From Hydractinia symbiolongicarpus (lineage: Eukaryota; Cnidaria; Hydrozoa; Anthoathecata; Hydractiniidae): 64,000 nt of DNA. Under the pieces are notes generated by a model. The model made no database searches. It had not been told where the DNA came from and saw only the letters and a program-made list of their open reading frames with translations. Of the stretch, positions 35,865 through 47,400 are shown one piece after another. A program made the translations under genes and the position numbers. Within the stretch, counting starts at the first letter, position 1; each line of letters opens with the position of its first letter. Where the stretch lies: the NCBI RefSeq assembly GCF_029227915.1, contig NC_079876.1, positions 8,620,001-8,684,000 of the forward strand, written 5' to 3'.

Positions 35865-38800
35865 GTATATCTACTTACTAATTGTTTTCTTTTTAACCAA
35901 ACCTCGTCCCAACTTTGCTAATATTTATGTACAACATTCTCTTCAGGTTGAACGTTCCAAACTTCAAAGATCTGTCGATACCCGTAGAAGTTACGAATCA
36001 ACAAGTAACTGAAAAATTAAAAGAAAAAATTGCCAGTGGAGATTACAACTTAGGTCACCTCATTGTGCCTCAAAAGTTTGAAAAAGTTGTACTTCGAAAC
36101 AATAAAGTTGTTGAAGAAACTGTAGAAATCTTGGGTAGAAAAATGGAACTGTCAGATATCAGACGTGACATGCTAAGAAAGCATAGGCAATATATAAGGC
36201 TTCACACTGATGAACAATTGTACGGAATGGAAATAGAAGAACTAATTAATTTTCTAAAAAGTGTAAATGAGTTTGACAAGCTGGTCAGTCATGAAGACAT
36301 TATTAAAAAGGTTCAGGAGATAGAAAGAACAAGGCACTTGATGTGTTGGCATGATGGTTCATCTCTTGCCAGTCATAGTCACCTTCTAATGTTAGTTTCA
36401 TGCATGTATGACCCAGCAGTGTTTTATACAGATGAGGAATACATGCAAAAGACTAACAAAAAAGTCAACATTCAAGCTACAGTAGAGAAGCCAGAGTTTT
36501 ACCTGTTAGCTAGATGTCCTTCTAATGACCAGCAGCTGCTATACAGTAGTGATCGACTGGAAGATATTTTGAAGATAACATCACCAGTTGAAAAAGAATT
36601 CAACATCACTGATGTTATGAGAATTTTCAAGGGTGATAGTCCAGCTGCAGCTTTTGAAGCAGGGCAACAAAAGGGCGGAAATTTTTACTGTCACTCTTGT
36701 GGAATTCATGCTGATTGTGCAAGCAGTATGGTCCATTCATACAACTTGGATCATTTATCACTGCATGATAGAATGGCTCAGGTGAAGATGACAATACGTG
36801 CCACCGATGCACTCCATGATGGCAAGGTGAAAGTTTTCCAGAACTTAAAAAAAGATCAACTAATTCATGAGCTTCACCAAAGAAAAATACAGTTCTCGTG
36901 CTCCACAACACTTAAAGAGCTACAATCCCTTTTACTTGAAAGTGTCCATGGTATACAACGATTACCAGCATTAATGTTTGAGAACATTAACAATACACTG
37001 GAGGAAGTGAACCTTAGAAAATACGAAGTATTAAACAATGAACCATTACACGACATATCCAATTACATAAAAAACATATACAATGAACTTCCACACCACA
37101 TTGACAAAAAGCAAGAGCTAATTAAAATTATTGATAGTTCTTTTAACAACAAAGAGGCTAAAAATTCTAGTGACTATAGAAGAAGCTTATTGATAGCCAC
37201 AAATTGGGCTATAAAAAATATGGAAGATACTTTTGCTGTGAAAATGTTGACAACTCTATGTGAAATACAGGAATTTTTATACCTTCCTGATAAAGAACGA
37301 AGCACTCCAGTCATATTGAGATTGATTAATGCAACACATATTCACTCAATGCTGACTAAAATCTATATAAAGGGTAGCTTGAAGTCATTGACATCACGGA
37401 AATTCTTCGGTGTTTACTACCACTCCTTAATGCGTCATTCCTGTACTCAATTACGATTGATCTCTGGGCGTACAGCTAATACTGAGAAGGAGGAAGCCAT
37501 GTTCAATCCATTGAAAACCTTCACTAAGTTAACATCTAACAATCATGGTGATAACATTATAGCCAATGCGATAATTCGATTGCAAGCAGCAGAAAAGTTA
37601 AATGAGGGTATTGAGCTGGAAGAAAGAGAAGAAAAAGAATTCAAGGAATTGTACAAACCAATTAGTAATGCAATGACAGGTATTAATTTTCATTCAGTCC
37701 CTTGGAAAACATTTTGCAAAAATGTAACCTATATAATTCATATCTTATAATAATACGGAGCTTCTGTCTGTCTGTCCGTGACTTTTACAAAGACGATTAT
37801 ATTCCTTACAATTTTCTTTAACAAATTCTATAAAACATCGCTTATAATTTTGTTCTGTAATTTACCAAACTTTGACGTTAAAACAATTTTAACGCTTCTT
37901 TTTCATTTTTATCCTGCCTCCTCAGTGGATTTTTCCACGGGCCTTATTGACTAGTATCTATAATCTATAATTAAACAAATTTTGGACAAATTTGATGTAA
38001 AAATTAGGAAATTTAGTTATCCTTAAGGACAAATTAAGATTTTCTTGCTAATATTGAATTACAATTTATGTACCTATTGTCATTTTTTAGGCACACTGAT
38101 CCCATTTGACTGGATAAAAGAATACCCAAGAAATCACGAAACATATCTTAAACGTATCGCTGACTTCATTTTGGACAGTCACAAGTGGTGGGAAGAAACA
38201 CCAACAGGTATTTTCATAAAAAATGAAGAAAAATTACCATTAGACAGCACATTGAAGTTGCATCATTTCCGATCGTGGACATTGAATCAGGAAGAGGATT
38301 ACCTGAAAAAGTAATGTATATATCTTAAAATACACCTTTATTACCACATATATCTAAGGGTAAATTATATCTTTGTCTACCTAGTTACAAAAAGTTTTAC
38401 AGTTCACAAATTTGAATTTAAAAATACACCTTTAATACTTAAATTTTCAAATTTACAATATTTTGTAATTTTAATTTTTGTCCAGGTTATGGGTTGATTG
38501 CTTAAAAAATACTGAAATTATCCCAGCCTACAAAGTAACTAAAGAAAACACCACGGTATTCTTGGATAATTTAAAACATTTCGAATACAGTGTGAATGAA
38601 AAGAAGGAATTCATGTCAACCAGTATCTCAGTATCACCTGTTACCAATTTCGAGGCACCTACTACACCATTGTTTCCACCCGTTGTACCTTCGACACCAT
38701 GTTCGAAAAAATTTGCACCTGTAACATCGACACCTATTTCAAATAAAGCTATTTTTCCTACTATACTCCCACATTTCGCTCCCAATAATACAGTAGATAA

Positions 38801-39188
38801 GGGTGATTCTTTGTTTAAAATTAAAAGAAAACCAATGAATGTTCCTCAAACTGAGAAAGAGATTGGTAACACAGCAAGAATGCTAAAATCAATACTTGGT
38901 GATATAGCTCTTGTTTACGAATATGATCGATTGCGCAAACGTATGAAGTCTGGAAAAACAAAAGAATTGACAGAAAACTATAAATTGTGTGTGGCAGAAG
39001 TTGAAGTCAAAGTGAAAATTGCAGAAAGAACAAAAATGGAAGAATTAAAAGATCTAGAATTTACCGCTTTGCAAGATACCAAAAACAGTGTAAAATTAGT
39101 CCCGGAAAAAGACGAAGAGACAAAAAAATACAAAGAAACAATAAAGGTCTTACGTTATTGTAAAGCTTTAAAAAAAGAACTTTTTTGA
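34022..39188 (+). CDS. Nine-exon gene for a 1,235-residue DDE transposase-like protein (CACTA/CMC-like)
   Basis: Exons: 34022-34224, 34330-34591, 34899-35077, 35277-35394, 35503-35653, 35726-35864, 35947-37679, 38091-38310, 38486-39188. All introns are GT..AG with T-rich acceptors. Phases agree at every junction, and the sum, 3,708 nt, is a multiple of three with no internal stop. The start is the only in-frame ATG in its open frame, in good context (A at -3, G at +4). Domains: C116-PG-C119; helix-turn-helix-like region ~289-320; basic RIRRKKRR 344-351; WHDG with D487; GDSPAAAFEAG with D581; C599/C602/H605/C608; SAP-like helices ~650-685; EPLHD with E716, H719; TANTEKEEAMF ~860-870; Pro/Thr-rich linker ~1045-1100; charged tail. 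The D..D-x-PA..G..CxxC..PLHD order matches CACTA (TNP2-like) DDE cores. It would act in the nucleus on the element's ends. The assignment to CMC is inference. Confidence 0.85.
35947..37679 (+). CDS. Exon 7: catalytic core of the transposase-like protein
   Basis: One 1,733-nt exon encodes residues 351-929. Blocks in order are GRKMELSDIRRDMLRKHRQY (~412-431), MCWHDGSSLASHSHLLMLVS (D487), VEKPEFYLLARCPSND, VMRIFKGDSPAAAFEAGQQ (D581), CHSCGIHADC (599-608), GKVKVFQNLKKDQLIHEL (SAP-like, ~643-660), LNNEPLHDIS (713-722), FFGVYYHSLMRHS (~837-848) and SGRTANTEKEEAMF (~857-870). Spacing D487-D581-E716 is 94 and 135 residues; the long second gap holds the zinc-like and SAP-like inserts. The frame stays open 71 nt past the GTATTA donor, to a stop at 37,750, so an unspliced transcript would give a C-terminally shortened protein. 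Confidence 0.85.
37755..37975. repeat. Possible small repeat element within intron 7
   Basis: The 411-nt intron is longer than the others. It holds TTCTGTCTGTCTGTCCGTG near 37,760 and a small dyad GTGGATTTTTCCAC near 37,924 followed by GGGCC. Such CTGT-run phrases are common in invertebrate interspersed repeats. No ends or target duplication could be fixed. Confidence 0.25.
38091..39188 (+). CDS. Exons 8-9: C-terminal region of the transposase-like protein
   Basis: Exon 8 (38,091-38,310) reads TLIPFDWIKEYPRNHETY and onward, with HKWWEETP. It joins exon 9 (38,486-39,188) through AA|G. Exon 9 has a linker rich in Pro, Thr and Ser (TTPLFPPVVPSTP, APVTSTPIS) and then about 100 Lys/Glu-rich residues likely to form helix or coiled coil (KLCVAEVEVKVKIAERTKME). 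It ends with KKELF and TGA. I recognise no named domain here. The intron between the two exons is 175 nt. Confidence 0.8.
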
Positions 39189-40335
39189 TTTTACAATAAG
39201 GTTAAAGTCAAATTTGAACTGAAAGTGTTGTAAACAGAAGTTTTTATATTATAAAGTATACTTTAATAATAGTTTAATGTTAATGTTAATAGTTTTTAGT
39301 AAAACATTAACATTTGAAAATATAGGGAAAACGTTTTCGATAAACTGTAGTGATTTGGAAAAGTTGAGAAGTATTACAGATTTTGTAATTTAATTGATTT
39401 CACGTTGGCAAACTTGTTTAACGACTGAAATTTATATTTTGTTTTGCGATCACATGCTCCCATACATAAACAACAGTTAAATTAAGGAAGAAAATGAGAA
39501 AAAACTTTTGTTAAAAAGGCTGTATTATAAACTTTTAAGCTAGTTAAATGTGAATGTAGTTCAGATTAGTTTAAGTTTCTACAGTTATTAGTTATTTTAT
39601 ACAGTTATGGTTATCATATACGATTATCGTTATATAAATATTTAAAATATTTTCTAAATTTAATTTAGTTCCTAAATGTATTTATGGATATTTTGACTAA
39701 ATAAGTATCTCAATTTGATATATATATATATACATAAAAACACATTGCTATGTGGCTTACAGAGTTAGTCAATATATAATTTTTTAGTGTACGAAAGGCA
39801 AAAATTTTATAATTTTTTTAACATTAGCTACCTTTGGTAAGCAGTTTTAGTTAGTATAGCTAGAGATTTTGGTTTTGGTAGAGTATGATTTAGAAAAAAG
39901 AAGAAAAAACAAGAATATTTTTGTGAAAAGAGATCGAATAACAACATAAAAATTCTTAGATAAACTCTTCTATTTTTAACCATTCTTGGTGGGGCAGGAG
40001 TGGAGTATAGCTAGCTAAAGCGGCTAGAAATCTCCAAAAGTTTATTATATTATGAATATAATTTTGTTCCTGACAATATAGCACCGTATTGGAGTGAAAA
40101 AAAACTTACACTTGTTAGCCTTCTTTCTTCTAACAATTCTTTCTCCAACCAAACTTGACACAAAACAAATCAGGACAAGTAAAGAACCCAAATGAAATCA
40201 ATGTAATAATGGTGGCGTGCCACGCTACTTTGTAATTAATTAAATCTGCGGACCAGATAGCGCGTTAGAATATTACTCGCCAAAGCCGTAAATAAAATTA
40301 AGCGAGTTAAAATAACGAGGAGCCGCAAGAACGCA
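39189..40335. other. 3' flank and right subterminal region of the transposon, no gene seen
   Basis: Very AT-rich, with no open frame of interest. No AATAAA lies close behind the stop codon; the first clear one on this strand is near 40,291, so the poly(A) site is unknown. A (TA)n run lies at about 39,718-39,732. Near the end, TTACTCG (40,273-40,279) and CGAGTTA (40,303-40,309, the inverse of TAACTCG) echo the motif at the left end. Confidence 0.45.
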
Positions 40336-40351
40336 CCTTAACGTCGACGAG
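40336..40351 (-). repeat. Right terminal inverted repeat
   Basis: CCTTAACGTCGACGAG is the inverse of CTCGTCGACGTTAAGG and matches the left end at 14 of 16 positions. It contains the palindrome GTCGAC. Confidence 0.85.
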
Positions 40352-40353
40352 TT
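40352..40353. repeat. Target-site duplication, right copy (TT)
   Basis: The right flank resumes as TTCCCGTAAATCCTGG. Together with the left flank GCGATTT this rebuilds the monomer GCGATTTCCCG once one TT is removed. Confidence 0.75.
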
Positions 40354-41280
40354 CCCGTAAATCCTGGACTCGGCCCGTATAGTCAAAAGTATACAAAGAA
40401 AGTACCCAGGGAGTAAACTCATTTCCCGAACGATTTTTTAAATAACTTTTTCACCACTAAAACGCATGAGACTTGTAGTTTTCAAAAATGTTTTCATTTT
40501 TGATGAGACACTGAATAAAAGAAGTTTAATCGCCGGCAAACAAAAACCTGCGATTTCCCGTAAATCCTGGACTCGGCCCGTATAGTCAAAAGTATACAAA
40601 GAAAGTACCCAGGGAGTAAACTCATCTCCCGAACGATTTTTTATATTATTTTTTTACCACTAAACGCATGAGACTTGTAGTTTTCAAAAATATTTTCATA
40701 TTTGATGGGACGCTGGATAAAAAAAGTTTAATCGCCGGCAAACGAAAATCCGCGATTTCCCGTAAATCCCGGACTCGGCCCGTATAGTCAAAAGTATACA
40801 AAGAAAGTACCCAGGGAGTAAACTCATTTCCCAAACGATTTTTTAAATTACTTTTTCACCACTAAAGCCCATGATACTTGTAGTTTTTAAAAATGATTTC
40901 ATTTTTGATGAGACGCTGAATAAATGAAGTTTAATCGCCGGCAAACGAAAACCTCCGATTTCCCGTAAATCCTGGACTCGGCCCGTATAGTCAAAAGTAT
41001 ACAAAGAAAGTACCCAGGGAGTAAACTCATTTCCCGAACGATTTTTTATATTATTTATTTACCACTAAACGCATGAGACTTGTAGTTTTCAAAAATATTT
41101 TCATATTTGATGGGACGCTGAATAAAAGAAGTTTAATCGCCGGCAAACGAAAATCCCCGATTTCCCGTAAATCCCGGACTCGGCCCGTATAGTCAAAAGT
41201 ATACAAAGAAAGTACCTAGGGAGTAAACTCATTTCCCAAACGATTATTTAAATTACTTTTTCACCACTAAAACGCATGAG

Positions 41281-41460
41281 ACTTGTAGTTTTTAAATATT
41301 TTTTTATTTTTGATGAGACGCTGAATAAATGAAGTTTAATCGCCGGCAAACGAAAACCTGCGATTTCCCGTAAATCCTGGACTCAGCCCGTATAGTCAAA
41401 AGTATACAAAGAAAGTACCCAGGGAGTAAACTCATTTCCCGAACGATTTTTTAAATAACT
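41281..41460 (-). other. Paralogous empty site of the transposon insertion
   Basis: This stretch holds the same variants as the sequence on both sides of the island: TTTTTAAATATTTTTTTATT and GAATAAATGAAG as at the left, then CCTGCGATTTCCCGTAAATC, uninterrupted, then CGATTTTTTAAATAACTTTT as at the right. It shows what the target looked like and that TT was duplicated. One SNP (CAGCCCG for CGGCCCG) distinguishes it. Confidence 0.8.
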
Positions 41461-44400
41461 TTTTCACCACTAAAACGCATGAGACTTGTAGTTTTCAAAA
41501 ATGTTTTCATTTTTGATGAGACACTGAATAAAAGAAGTTTAATCGCCGGCAAACAAAAACCTGCGATTTCCCGTAAATCCTGGACTCGGCCCGTATAGTC
41601 AAAAGTATACAAAGAAAGTACCCAGGGAGTAAACTCATTTCCCGAACGATTTTTTATATTATTTTTTTACCACTAAACGCATGAGACTTGTAGTTTTCAA
41701 AAATATTTTCATATTTGATGGGACGCTGAATAAAAGAAGTTTAATCGCCGGCAAACGAAAATCCCCGATTTCCCGTAAATCCCGGACTCGGCCCGTATAG
41801 TCAAAAGTATACAAAGAAAGTACCCAGGGAGTAAACTAATTTCCCGAACGATTATTTAAATAACTTTTTCACCACTAAAACGCATGAGACTTGTAGTTTT
41901 TAAAAATGTTTTCATTTTTGATGAGACGCTGAATAAATGAAGTTTAACAGCCGGCAAACGAAAACCTGCGATTTCCCGTAAATCCTGGACTCGGCCCGTA
42001 TAGTCAAAAGTATACAAAGAAAGTACCCAGGAAGTAAACTCATTTCCCAAACGATTTTTTAAATTATTATTTCACCACTAAAACGCATGAGACTTGTAGT
42101 TTTCAAAAATGTTTTCATTTTTGATGAGACGCTGAATAAAAGCAGTTTAATCGCCGGCAAACGAAAACCTGCGATTTCCTTAAATCCCGGACTCGGCCCG
42201 TATAGTCAAAAGTATACAAAAAAAGTACCCAGGGAGTAAACTCATTTCCAGAACGATTTTTTAAATTATTTTTTCACCACTAAAACGCATAAGACTTGTA
42301 GTTTTTAAAAAGTTTTCATTTTTAATGAGACGCTGAATAAAAGAAGTTTAATCGCCGGCAAACGAAAACCTGCGATTTCCCGTAAATCCTGGACTCGGCC
42401 CGTATAGTCAAAAGTATACAAAGAAAGTACCCAGGGAGTAAACTCATTTCCCGAACGATTTTTTAAAGTACTTTTTCACCACTAAAACGCATGAGACTTG
42501 TAGTTTTCAAAAAAGTTTTCATTTTTGATGAGACGCTGAATAAAAGAAGTTTAATCGCCGGCAAACGAAAACCTGCGATTTCCCGTAAATCCTGGACTCG
42601 GCCCGTATAGTCAAAAGTATACAAAGAAAGTACCCAGGGAGTAAACTCATTTCCCAAACGATTTTTTAAATTATTATTTCACCACTAAAGCCCATGAGAC
42701 TTGTAGTTTTTAAAAATGTTTTCATTTTTGATGAGACGCTAAATAAAAGAAGTTTAATCGCCGGCAAACGAAAACCCGCGATTTCCCGTAAATCCCGGAC
42801 TCGGTCCGTATAGTTAAAAGTATACAAGGAAAGTACCCAGTGAGTAAACTCATTTCCCGAACGATTTTTAAAATTATTTTTTCACCACTAAAACGCATGA
42901 GACTTGTAGTTCTCAAAAATATTTTCATTTTTGATGAGACCCTGAATAAAAGCAGTTTAATCGCCGGCAAACGAAAACCTTCGATTTCCCTAAATCCCGG
43001 ACTCGGCCCGTATAGTCAAAAGTATACAAAGAAAGTACCCAGGGAGTAAACTCATTTCCAGAACGATTTTTTAAATTTTTTTTTCACCACTAAAACGCAT
43101 AAGACTTGTAGTTTTTAAAAATGTTTTCATTTTTGATGAGACGCTGAATAAAAGAAGTTTAATCGCCGGCAAACGAAAACCCGCGATTTCCCGTAAATCC
43201 CGGGCTTGGCCTGTATAGTCAAAAGTATACAAAGAAAGTAACCAGGGAGTAAACTCATTTCCCGAACGATTTTTTATATTATTTTTTTACCACTAAACGC
43301 ATGAAACTTGTAGTTTTCAAAAATGTTTTCATTTTTGATGAGACGCTGAATAAAAGAAGTTTAATCGCCGGCAAACGAAAACCTGCGATTTCCCGTAAAT
43401 CCTGGACTCGGCCCGTATAGTCAAAAGTATACAAAGAAAGTACCCAGGAAGTAAACTCATTTCCCAAACGATTTTTTAAATTATTATTTCACCACTAAAA
43501 TGCATGAGACTTGTAGTTTTCAAGAATGTTTTCATTTTTGATGAGACGCTGAATAAAAGCAGTTTAATCGCCGGCAAACGAAAACCCGCGATTTCCTGTA
43601 AATCCCGGGCTTGGCACGTATAATCGAATGTATACAAAGAAAGTACCCTGTGAGTAAACTCATTTCCAGAACGATTTTTTAAATTATTTTTTCACCACTA
43701 AAACGCATAAGACTTGTAGTTTTTAAAAATGTTTTCATTTTTGATGAGACGCTGAATAAAAGAAGTTTAATCGCCGGCAAACGAAAACCTGCGATTTCCC
43801 GTAAATCCTGGACTCGGCCCGTATAGTCAAAAGTATACAAAGAAAGTACCCTGTGAGTAAACTCATTTCCAGAACGATTTTTTAAATTATTATTTCACCA
43901 CTAAAACGCATGAGACTTGTAGTTTTCAAGAATGTTTTCATTTTTGATGAGACGCTGAATAAAAGCAGTTTAATCGCCGGCAAACGAAAACCCGCGATTT
44001 CCTGTAAATCCCGGGCTTGGCACGTATAATCGAATGCATACAAAGAAAGTACCCTGTGAGTAAACTCATTTCCAGAACGATTTTTTAAATTATTTTTTCA
44101 CCACTAAAACGCATAAGACTTGTAGTTTTTAAAAATGTTTTCATTTTTGATGAGACGCTGAATAAAAGAAGTTTAATCGCCGGCAAACGAAAACCCGCGA
44201 TTTCCCGTAAATCCCGGCTTGGCCCGTCTAGTCAAAAGTATACAAAGAAACTACCCAGGGTGTAAACTCATTTCCAGAACGATTTTTTAAATTATTTTTT
44301 CACCACTAAAACGGATGAGACTTGTAGTTTTCAAAAATGTTTTCATTTTTGATGAGACGCTGAATAAAAGCAGTTTAATCGCCGGCAAACGAAAACCTGT

Positions 44401-47400
44401 GATTTACTTAAATCCCGGCCTCGGCCCGTATAGTCAAAAGTATACAAAGAAAGTACCCAGGGAGTAAACTCATTTTCAGAACGATTTTTTAAATTATTTT
44501 TTCACCACTAAAACGCATAAGACTTGTAGTTTTTAAAAAAGTTTTCATTTTTGATGAGACGCTGAATAAAAGAAGTTTAATCGCCGGCAAACAAAAACTT
44601 GCGATTTCCCGTAAATCCTGGACTCGGCCCGTATAGTCAAAAGTATACAATGAAAGTACCCAGGGAGTAAACTCATTTCACAAACAATTTTTTAAATTAT
44701 TATTGCACAGCTAAAGCCCATGAGACTTGTAGTTTTTAAAAATGTTTTCATTTTTGATGAGACGCTGAATAAAAGAAGTTTAATCGCCGACAAACGAAAA
44801 CCCGCGATTTCCCGTAAATCCCGGACTCGGTCCGTATAGTCAAAAGTATACAAAGAAAGTACCCAGGGAGTAAACTCATTTCCAGAACGATTTTTTAAAT
44901 TATTTTTTCACCACTAAAACGCATAGGACTTGTAGTTTTTAAAAATGTTTTCATTTTTGATGAGACGCTGAATAAAAGAAGTTTAATCGCCGGCAAACGA
45001 AAACCGCGATTTCTCGTAAATCCCGGGCTTGGCCCGTATAGTCAAAAGTATACAAAGAAAGTACCCAGGGAGTAAACTCATTTCCCGAACGATTTTTTAT
45101 ATTATTTATTTACCACTAAACGCATGAGACTTGTAGTTTTCAAAAATATTTTCATATTTGATGGGACGCTGAATAAAAGAAGTTTAATCGCCGGCAAACA
45201 AAAATCCCCGATTTCCCGTAAATCCCGGACTCGGCCCGTATAGTCAAAAGTATACAAAGAAAGTACCCAGGGAGTAAACTCATTTCCCAAACGATTATTT
45301 AAATTACTTTTTCACCACTAAAACGCATGAGACTTGTAGTTTTTAAATATATTTTTATTTTTGATGAGACGCTGAATAAATGAAGTTTAATCGCCGGCAA
45401 ACGAAAACCTGCGATTTCCCGTAAATCCTGGACTCGGCCCGTATAGTTAAAAGTATACAAAGAAAGTACCCAGGGAGTAAACTCATTTCACAAACCATTT
45501 TTTAAATTATTATTGCACAGCTAAAGCCCATGAGACTTGTAGTTTTTAAAAATGTTTTCATTTTTGATGAGACGCTGAATAAAAGAAGTTTAATCGCCGA
45601 CAAACGAAAACCCGCGATTTCCCGTAAATCCCGGACTCGGTCCGTATAGTCAAAAGTATACAAAGAAAGTACCCAGGGAGTAAACTCATTTCCAGAACGA
45701 TTTTTTAAATTATTTTTTCACCACTAAAACGCATAGGACTTGTAGTTTTTAAAAATGTTTTCATTTTTGATGAGACGCTGAATAAAAGAAGTTTAATCGC
45801 CGGCAAACGAAAACCGCGATTTCTCGTAAATCCCGGGCTTGGCCCGTATAGTCAAAAGTATACAAAGAAAGTACCCAGGGAGTAAACTCATTTCCCGAAC
45901 GATTTTTTATATTATTTATTTACCACTAAACGCATGAGACTTGTAGTTTTCAAAAATATTTTCATATTTGATGGGACGCTGAATAAAAGAAGTTTAATCG
46001 CCGGCAAACAAAAATCCCCGATTTCCCGTAAATCCCGGACTCGGCCCGTATAGTCAAAAGTATACAAAGAAAGTACCCAGGGAGTAAACTCATTTCCCAA
46101 ACGATTATTTAAATTACTTTTTCACCACTAAAACGCATGAGACTTGTAGTTTTTAAATATATTTTTATTTTTGATGAGACGCTGAATAAATGAAGTTTAA
46201 TCGCCGGCAAACGAAAACCTGCGATTTCCCGTAAATCCTGGACTCGGCCCGTATAGTTAAAAGTATACAAAGAAAGTACCCAGGGAGTAAACTCATTTCA
46301 CAAACCATTTTTTAAATTATTATTGCACAGCTAAAGCCCATGAGACTTGTAGTTTTTAAAAATGTTTTCATTTTTGATGAGACGCTGAATAAAAGAAGTT
46401 TAATCGCCGACAAACGAAAACCCGCGATTTCCCGTAAATCCCGGACTCGGTCCGTATAGTTAAAAGTATACAAGGAAAGTACCCAGTGAGTAAACTCATT
46501 TCCCGAACGATTTTTTAAATTATTTTTTCACCACTAAAACGCATGAGACTTGTAGTTTTCCAAAATATTTTCATTTTTGATGAGACGCTGAATAAAAGCA
46601 GTTTAATCGCCGGCAAACGAAAACTTGCGATTTCCCTAAATCCCGGACTCGGCCCGTATAGTCAAAAGTATACAAAGAAAGTACCCAGGGAGTAAACTCA
46701 TTTCCAGAACGATTTTTTAAATTATTTTTTCACCACCAAAACGCATAAGACTTGTAGTTTTTAAAAATGTTTTCATTTTTGATGAGACGCTGAATAAAAG
46801 AAATTTAATCGCCGGCAAACGAAAACCGCGATTTCTCGTAAATCCCGGGCTTGGCCCGTATAGTCAAAAGTATACAAAGAAAGTACCCAGGGAGTAAACT
46901 CATTTCCCGAACGATTTTTTATATTATTTATTTACCACTAAACGCATGAGACTTGTAGTTTTCAAAAATATTTTCATATTTGATGGGACGCTGAATAAAA
47001 GAAGTTTAATCGCCGGCAAACAAAAATCCCCGATTTCCCGTAAATCCCGGACTCGGCCCGTATAGTCAAAAGTATACAAAGAAAGTACCCAGGGAGTAAA
47101 CTCATTTCCCGAACGATTTTTTATATTATTTATTTACCACTAAACGCATGAGACTTGTAGTTTTCAAAAATATTTTCATATTTGATGGGACGCTGAATAA
47201 AAGAAGTTTAATCGCCGGCAAACAAAAATCCCCGATTTCCCGTAAATCCCGGACTCGGCCCGTATAGTCAAAAGTATACAAAGAAAGTACCCAGGGAGTA
47301 AACTCATTTCCCAAACGATTATTTAAATTACTTTTTCACCACTAAAACGCATGAGACTTGTAGTTTTTAAATATATTTTTATTTTTGATGAGACGCTGAA

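Larger units (their letters stand above)
30214..40351 (+). mobile_element. 10.1-kb DNA transposon with terminal inverted repeats and one intact transposase-like gene
   Basis: The island has CTCGTCGATATTAAGG at its left end and the inverse of CTCGTCGACGTTAAGG at its right end (14 of 16 identical). It splits one satellite monomer at GCGATTT/TTCCCG with a 2-bp (or 3-bp) target duplication, and the flanking satellite is otherwise continuous. With 10,140 bp removed, the CGATTATTT variants at 30,089 and 41,241 lie 1,012 bp apart, the five-monomer period seen elsewhere in the array. Inside is one nine-exon gene (34,022-39,188) whose product looks like a DDE transposase of CACTA/CMC type. Several smaller insertions lie in the upstream 3.6 kb. 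Short target duplication, subterminal motifs and transposase type fit the CMC group, but the termini are not CACTA-like. The family is unnamed to me. Confidence 0.85.

Noticed and set aside
36627-37062. Minus-strand open frames opposite exon 7
   Set aside because: They are shadows of the plus-strand exon, whose nine-exon frame is consistent throughout.
30214-40351. Helitron, or a TA-target mariner, as the type of the island
   Set aside because: There are inverted repeats at both ends, the target is TT rather than TA or an A|T site, and no Rep/helicase or D,D34D domain is seen.
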